Assembly (NCBI RefSeq): GCF_012767755.2
Contig: NZ_AP023189.1
Coordinates: forward strand, 2,170,001-2,234,000
Source: Pseudomonas tohonis
GTDB taxonomy: Bacteria > Pseudomonadota > Gammaproteobacteria > Pseudomonadales > Pseudomonadaceae
Reading direction: 5' to 3'
DNA length: 64,000 nucleotides
Shown: positions 60,921-64,000 of the stretch, in pieces
How positions within the stretch are numbered: position 1 is the stretch's first letter
Layout: each line of letters begins with the position of its first letter
The notes under the pieces: generated by a model
The model's database searches: none
What the model was told of the DNA's origin: nothing
Seen by the model: the letters and a program-made list of their open reading frames with translations, nothing else
Position numbers and translations under genes: made by a program

Positions 60921-61685
60921 ATGACCGAGAAAGCCTTCGCCCAGGCCGACCCCGCCTGGATCGAGCTGATCGACGATGCCCGCACCTGGTTCGAAGGCCC
61001 GCTCGGCGGCCTGATGCTGTTCGAGGAGCAGCGCCTGCTGGAGGACGAACTGGCACGCTATTTCGGTGGCTACCTGGTGCACTACGGCCCGCGCGCCGAG
61101 CTGCCGCCGGGGGCGAAGCAGATCCAGCGCAGTGTGCACCTCGGGGCGCCGCTCTCGGGGGTCGAGATCGTCTGCGAGGAAAATGCCTGGCCGCTCAGTG
61201 AGCACGCCGCCGACGTGGTGGTGCTGCAGCACGGGCTGGATTTCTGCCTGTCGCCCCATGGCCTGCTGCGTGAAGCCGCGCGCAGCGTGCGGCCCGGCGG
61301 GCACCTGCTGATCGTCGGGGTCAACCCATGGAGCCCCTGGGGGCTGCGCCACTACTTCGCCGGGGACGCCCTGGGCAAGGCCCGCTGCATCTCGCCGACG
61401 CGGGTCGCGGACTGGCTCAACCTGCTGGGCTTCGCGCTGGAGAAACGCCGCTTCGGGTGCTATCGTCCGCCGCTCGCTTCGGCGGCCTGGCAAGCACGCC
61501 TGGCCCGGTTGGAGCGCTGGGGAGGCGCCGGGCAGTGGTTCGGCGCCGGCTTCTATCTATTGGTGGCGCGCAAGCTGGTGGTCGGCCTGCGCCCATTGCG
61601 TCCGGCACGCCGCGAGCCCATGGGCAAGCTGGTGCCGATGCCGGTGGCCAAGGTCAGCCGGCGCGATTCGAAACACGAGGCATAA
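60921..61685 (+). CDS. Class I SAM-dependent methyltransferase
   Basis: 254 residues from the ATG at 60921, which has AGGAG 6 nt upstream; an in-frame ATG 15 nt earlier is weaker. Methyltransferase type 11 features are visible: [18 protein letters not shown], then [20 protein letters not shown] for the post-core strands. The glycine-rich SAM loop expected before residue 60 is degenerate ([17 protein letters not shown]), so activity is not certain. PAO1 has such a gene between gloB and rnhA (PA1814). The substrate is unknown. rnhA begins at the base after its stop. Confidence 0.8.
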   Translation: MTEKAFAQADPAWIELIDDARTWFEGPLGGLMLFEEQRLLEDELARYFGGYLVHYGPRAELPPGAKQIQRSVHLGAPLSGVEIVCEENAWPLSEHAADVVVLQHGLDFCLSPHGLLREAARSVRPGGHLLIVGVNPWSPWGLRHYFAGDALGKARCISPTRVADWLNLLGFALEKRRFGCYRPPLASAAWQARLARLERWGGAGQWFGAGFYLLVARKLVVGLRPLRPARREPMGKLVPMPVAKVSRRDSKHEA

Positions 61686-62129
61686 GTGACCGATCAAGTC
61701 GAGATGTACACCGACGGCGCCTGCAAGGGTAACCCCGGTCCCGGTGGCTGGGGCGTATTGCTCGTCTACAAGGGCGTCGAGCGCGAGCTCTGGGGTGGCG
61801 AGCGCGACACCACCAACAACCGCATGGAGCTGATGGCCGCCATCAGTGGCCTGGCCGAGCTCAAGCGTCCGTGCAAGGTGCGCCTGGTGACCGACTCCGA
61901 ATACGTGATGCGCGGCATTCGCGAGTGGATGCCGAACTGGAAGAAGCGGGGCTGGAAGACCGCGGCCAAGCAGCCGGTGAAGAACGCCGACCTGTGGCAA
62001 CTGCTCGACGAGCAGGTGAACCGCCACGAGGTGGAGTGGCAATGGGTGCGCGGCCATACCGGCCACCCGGGCAACGAGCGCGCCGACCAGTTGGCCAACC
62101 GGGGTGTCAGCGAGCTGAACGCCCGCTAG
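61686..62129 (+). CDS. rnhA: Ribonuclease HI
   Basis: 147 residues starting at a GTG at 61686. Catalytic acids are in [16 protein letters not shown] (Asp10), [10 protein letters not shown] (Glu48), [10 protein letters not shown] (Asp70) and [11 protein letters not shown] (Asp134). It removes RNA from RNA-DNA hybrids during replication. It abuts the methyltransferase gene and is followed by dnaQ, as in other gammaproteobacteria, where the rnhA/dnaQ pair is conserved. Confidence 0.96.
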   Translation: MTDQVEMYTDGACKGNPGPGGWGVLLVYKGVERELWGGERDTTNNRMELMAAISGLAELKRPCKVRLVTDSEYVMRGIREWMPNWKKRGWKTAAKQPVKNADLWQLLDEQVNRHEVEWQWVRGHTGHPGNERADQLANRGVSELNAR

Positions 62130-62187
62130 AATGCCGCCTGCGGCTTCCCCTCCTTATATACAGAGCCATTCATTCACGGGCCCGAAC

Positions 62188-62928
62188 ATGCGTTATGTAG
62201 TACTGGATACCGAAACCACCGGCATGCCGGTGACCGATGGTCACCGCATCATCGAGATCGGCTGCGTCGAGCTGGAGGGTCGCCGCCTGACGGGGCGCCA
62301 CTTCCACTATTACCTGCAGCCCGATCGCGAGGTGGACGAGGGTGCCATCGCGGTCCACGGCATCACCAACGAGTTCCTGGTGGGCAAGCCGCGCTTCAAG
62401 GACATCGCCGACGAGTTCTTCGAGTTCATCAAGGGCGCCGAGCTGATCATCCACAACGCGGCGTTCGACATCGGCTTCATCAACAACGAATTCGCCCTGC
62501 TGGGCCAGAGCGACCGCTCCGACATCGCCGAACACTGTGGCGTGCTCGACACCCTGCTGATGGCTCGCGGTCGCCACCCCGGCCAGCGCAACAGCCTGGA
62601 CGCCCTGTGCAAGCGCTACGACGTCGACAACTCCGGCCGCGACCTGCACGGCGCACTGCTCGACGCCGAGATCCTCGCCGACGTCTACCTGGCGATGACC
62701 GGTGGCCAGACCAATCTGTCCCTGGCGGGCGAGAGCGGCGAGGACAGCGGCAACGGTCCGCAGGCCAGCCCCATCCGCCGCATCACCGGTCGCGCGCCGG
62801 GCCGCGTGATCCTCGCCAGCGAGGCCGAAGTCCAGGCCCACATGGCACGCATGGCGGTGATCGAGAAGTCCTCCGGCGCCCCCGCGCTCTGGGTGCAGAT
62901 GGAGCAACCGGCGGCTCCGGAAGCCTGA
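62188..62928 (+). CDS. dnaQ: DNA polymerase III epsilon subunit (3'-5' proofreading exonuclease)
   Basis: 246 residues from the ATG at 62188 (MRYVVLDTETTGM). DEDDh exonuclease motifs: VLDTETTG (Exo I), LIIHNAAFDIGFINNE (Exo II), and LHGALLDAEILADVY (Exo III with the His-Asp pair). After the exonuclease domain a QTNLSLAG sequence near residue 177 is a candidate clamp-binding motif. The C-terminal tail binds the polymerase alpha subunit. It proofreads during replication. Confidence 0.96.
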   Translation: MRYVVLDTETTGMPVTDGHRIIEIGCVELEGRRLTGRHFHYYLQPDREVDEGAIAVHGITNEFLVGKPRFKDIADEFFEFIKGAELIIHNAAFDIGFINNEFALLGQSDRSDIAEHCGVLDTLLMARGRHPGQRNSLDALCKRYDVDNSGRDLHGALLDAEILADVYLAMTGGQTNLSLAGESGEDSGNGPQASPIRRITGRAPGRVILASEAEVQAHMARMAVIEKSSGAPALWVQMEQPAAPEA

Positions 62929-63054
62929 GTCGGCCGAGTTCCAGAGGCGCGACCTTTTCTTACAGGCTGAGGCAGCCGGGGTTCCGTCGACTCCGGCAAG
63001 CTTCTACCCTGAGGGCACAGGCGGGACGACCCCCGCCGCCCTCGGGAAGCCTGC

Positions 63055-64000
63055 ATGTACAAAGACCTGAAGTTCCCCATCCTCATCGTTCATCGCGACA
63101 TCAAGGCCGACACGGTCGCCGGTGATCGCGTGCGCGGCATCGCCCGCGAGCTGGAGCAGGACGGCTTCGCCATCCTCTCCACCGCCAGTTCCGCCGAAGG
63201 GCGCATCGTCGCCTCCACCCACCATGGCCTGGCCTGCATCCTCGTCGCCGCCGAAGGCGCGGGGGAGAACCAGCGGCTGCTGCAGGACGTGGTCGAGCTG
63301 ATCCGCGTGGCCCGGGTGCGCGCACCGCAACTGCCGATCTTCGCCCTGGGCGAGCAGGTCACCATCGAGAATGCCCCGGCCGAAGCCATGGCCGACCTCA
63401 ACCAGTTGCGGGGCCTGCTCTACCTCTTCGAAGACACCGTGCCCTTCCTCGCCCGGCAGGTCGCCCGCGCCGCACGCAACTACCTCGAAGGCCTGCTGCC
63501 GCCGTTCTTCCGTGCCCTGGTGGAGCACACCGCGCAATCCAACTATTCCTGGCACACGCCCGGCCACGGTGGTGGCGTCGCCTACCGCAAGAGCCCGGTG
63601 GGGCAGGCGTTCCACCAGTTCTTCGGCGAGAACACCCTGCGTTCGGATCTCTCCGTCTCGGTGCCCGAACTGGGGTCGCTGCTGGACCACACCGGCCCGC
63701 TCGCCGAGGCCGAGGCCCGCGCCGCGCGCAACTTCGGCGCCGACCACACCTTCTTCGTGATCAACGGCACCTCGACGGCGAACAAGATCGTCTGGCACTC
63801 CATGGTCGCCCGCGACGACCTGGTGCTGGTGGACCGCAACTGCCACAAGTCCATCCTCCACTCGATCATCATGACCGGCGCCATCCCGCTGTACCTCTGC
63901 CCGGAGCGCAACGAGCTGGGCATCATCGGGCCCATCCCGCTCAGCGAGTTCAGCCGCGAATCCATCCAGGCCAAGATCGACGCCAGCCCCCTGGCCCGGG
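63055..64000 (+). CDS. ldcA: LdcA-type lysine decarboxylase (5' part; continues beyond window)
   Basis: The first 315 codons of a fold type I Orn/Lys/Arg decarboxylase. The N-terminal wing domain (MYKDLKFPILIVHRDIKADT) is followed by the linker and the start of the PLP domain (NYSWHTPGHGGGVAYRKSP, then FFVINGTSTANKIVWHSMVA). The PLP Lys lies beyond the edge. P. aeruginosa has the arginine-inducible lysine decarboxylase LdcA just after dnaQ; it makes cadaverine in lysine catabolism. GGGAAG lies upstream of the ATG. The 126-bp gap to dnaQ shows no operator I can identify. Confidence 0.9.
   Translation, partial: MYKDLKFPILIVHRDIKADTVAGDRVRGIARELEQDGFAILSTASSAEGRIVASTHHGLACILVAAEGAGENQRLLQDVVELIRVARVRAPQLPIFALGEQVTIENAPAEAMADLNQLRGLLYLFEDTVPFLARQVARAARNYLEGLLPPFFRALVEHTAQSNYSWHTPGHGGGVAYRKSPVGQAFHQFFGENTLRSDLSVSVPELGSLLDHTGPLAEAEARAARNFGADHTFFVINGTSTANKIVWHSMVARDDLVLVDRNCHKSILHSIIMTGAIPLYLCPERNELGIIGPIPLSEFSRESIQAKIDASPLAR

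Overview
This window is a piece of a GC-rich Pseudomonas chromosome. I infer the aeruginosa group, because gene order follows the P. aeruginosa PAO1 block from the nitrate-assimilation kinase through nasA, nasTS, acnB, lpxH-ppiB, glnS-cysS, folD, tRNAs, parRS, tig-clpPX-lon-hupB-ppiD, fabI, the npp/yej-type peptide transporter, mltD, gloB, rnhA, dnaQ and ldcA. The comparison rests on remembered synteny, not on an alignment.

Layout. 1-12.7 kb, almost all on the minus strand: the start of a PP2C phosphatase/Ser-Thr kinase, the nitrate transporter NasA, a thioesterase, two PL7 alginate lyases (one without a signal peptide, one exported), a VOC protein, a YafY-type regulator with an exported hydrolase, an AlaC-type aminotransferase, a group II amino acid decarboxylase, and the nitrate sensor/antiterminator pair NasS-NasT. 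The nasA leader contains a sigma54 promoter, a two-hairpin ANTAR target and an overlapping terminator, so sensor, antiterminator and RNA target all lie in this window. 12.7-24.1 kb: aconitase B with a long palindromic leader, a DUF1289 protein, an Anr-type universal stress protein, MiaE, an SPFH protein, lpxH, ppiB, glnS and cysS.

24.1-33.9 kb looks like accessory DNA between cysS and folD, which I recall as adjacent in PAO1. It holds a radical SAM/B12 protein closely resembling BchE, the anaerobic bacteriochlorophyll E-ring cyclase, although nothing else here suggests phototrophy. It also holds a sigma54 activator and a divergent six-gene operon matching the rhizobial glycerol ABC transporter GlpSTPQUV. 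Between activator and operon lie seven TGTTCA-type half-sites and a good sigma54 promoter.

33.9-64 kb returns to core genes: folD, three tRNAs (Arg-TCT, His-GTG, Leu-TAG), a beta-lactamase-like lipoprotein gene broken by a frameshift at the expected YxN motif, parS-parR, the trigger factor/ClpP/ClpX/Lon/HupB/PpiD protein-quality block with heat-shock-type promoters, fabI, the five-gene peptide transporter with two tandem binding proteins, an HDOD-GAF protein overlapping mltD tail to tail, gloB, a methyltransferase, rnhA, dnaQ and the 5' part of ldcA.

I saw no insertion sequence, prophage, CRISPR array, rRNA gene or replication origin. Long open frames opposite acnB, glnS and other genes are composition artefacts of high-GC DNA and are not annotated.
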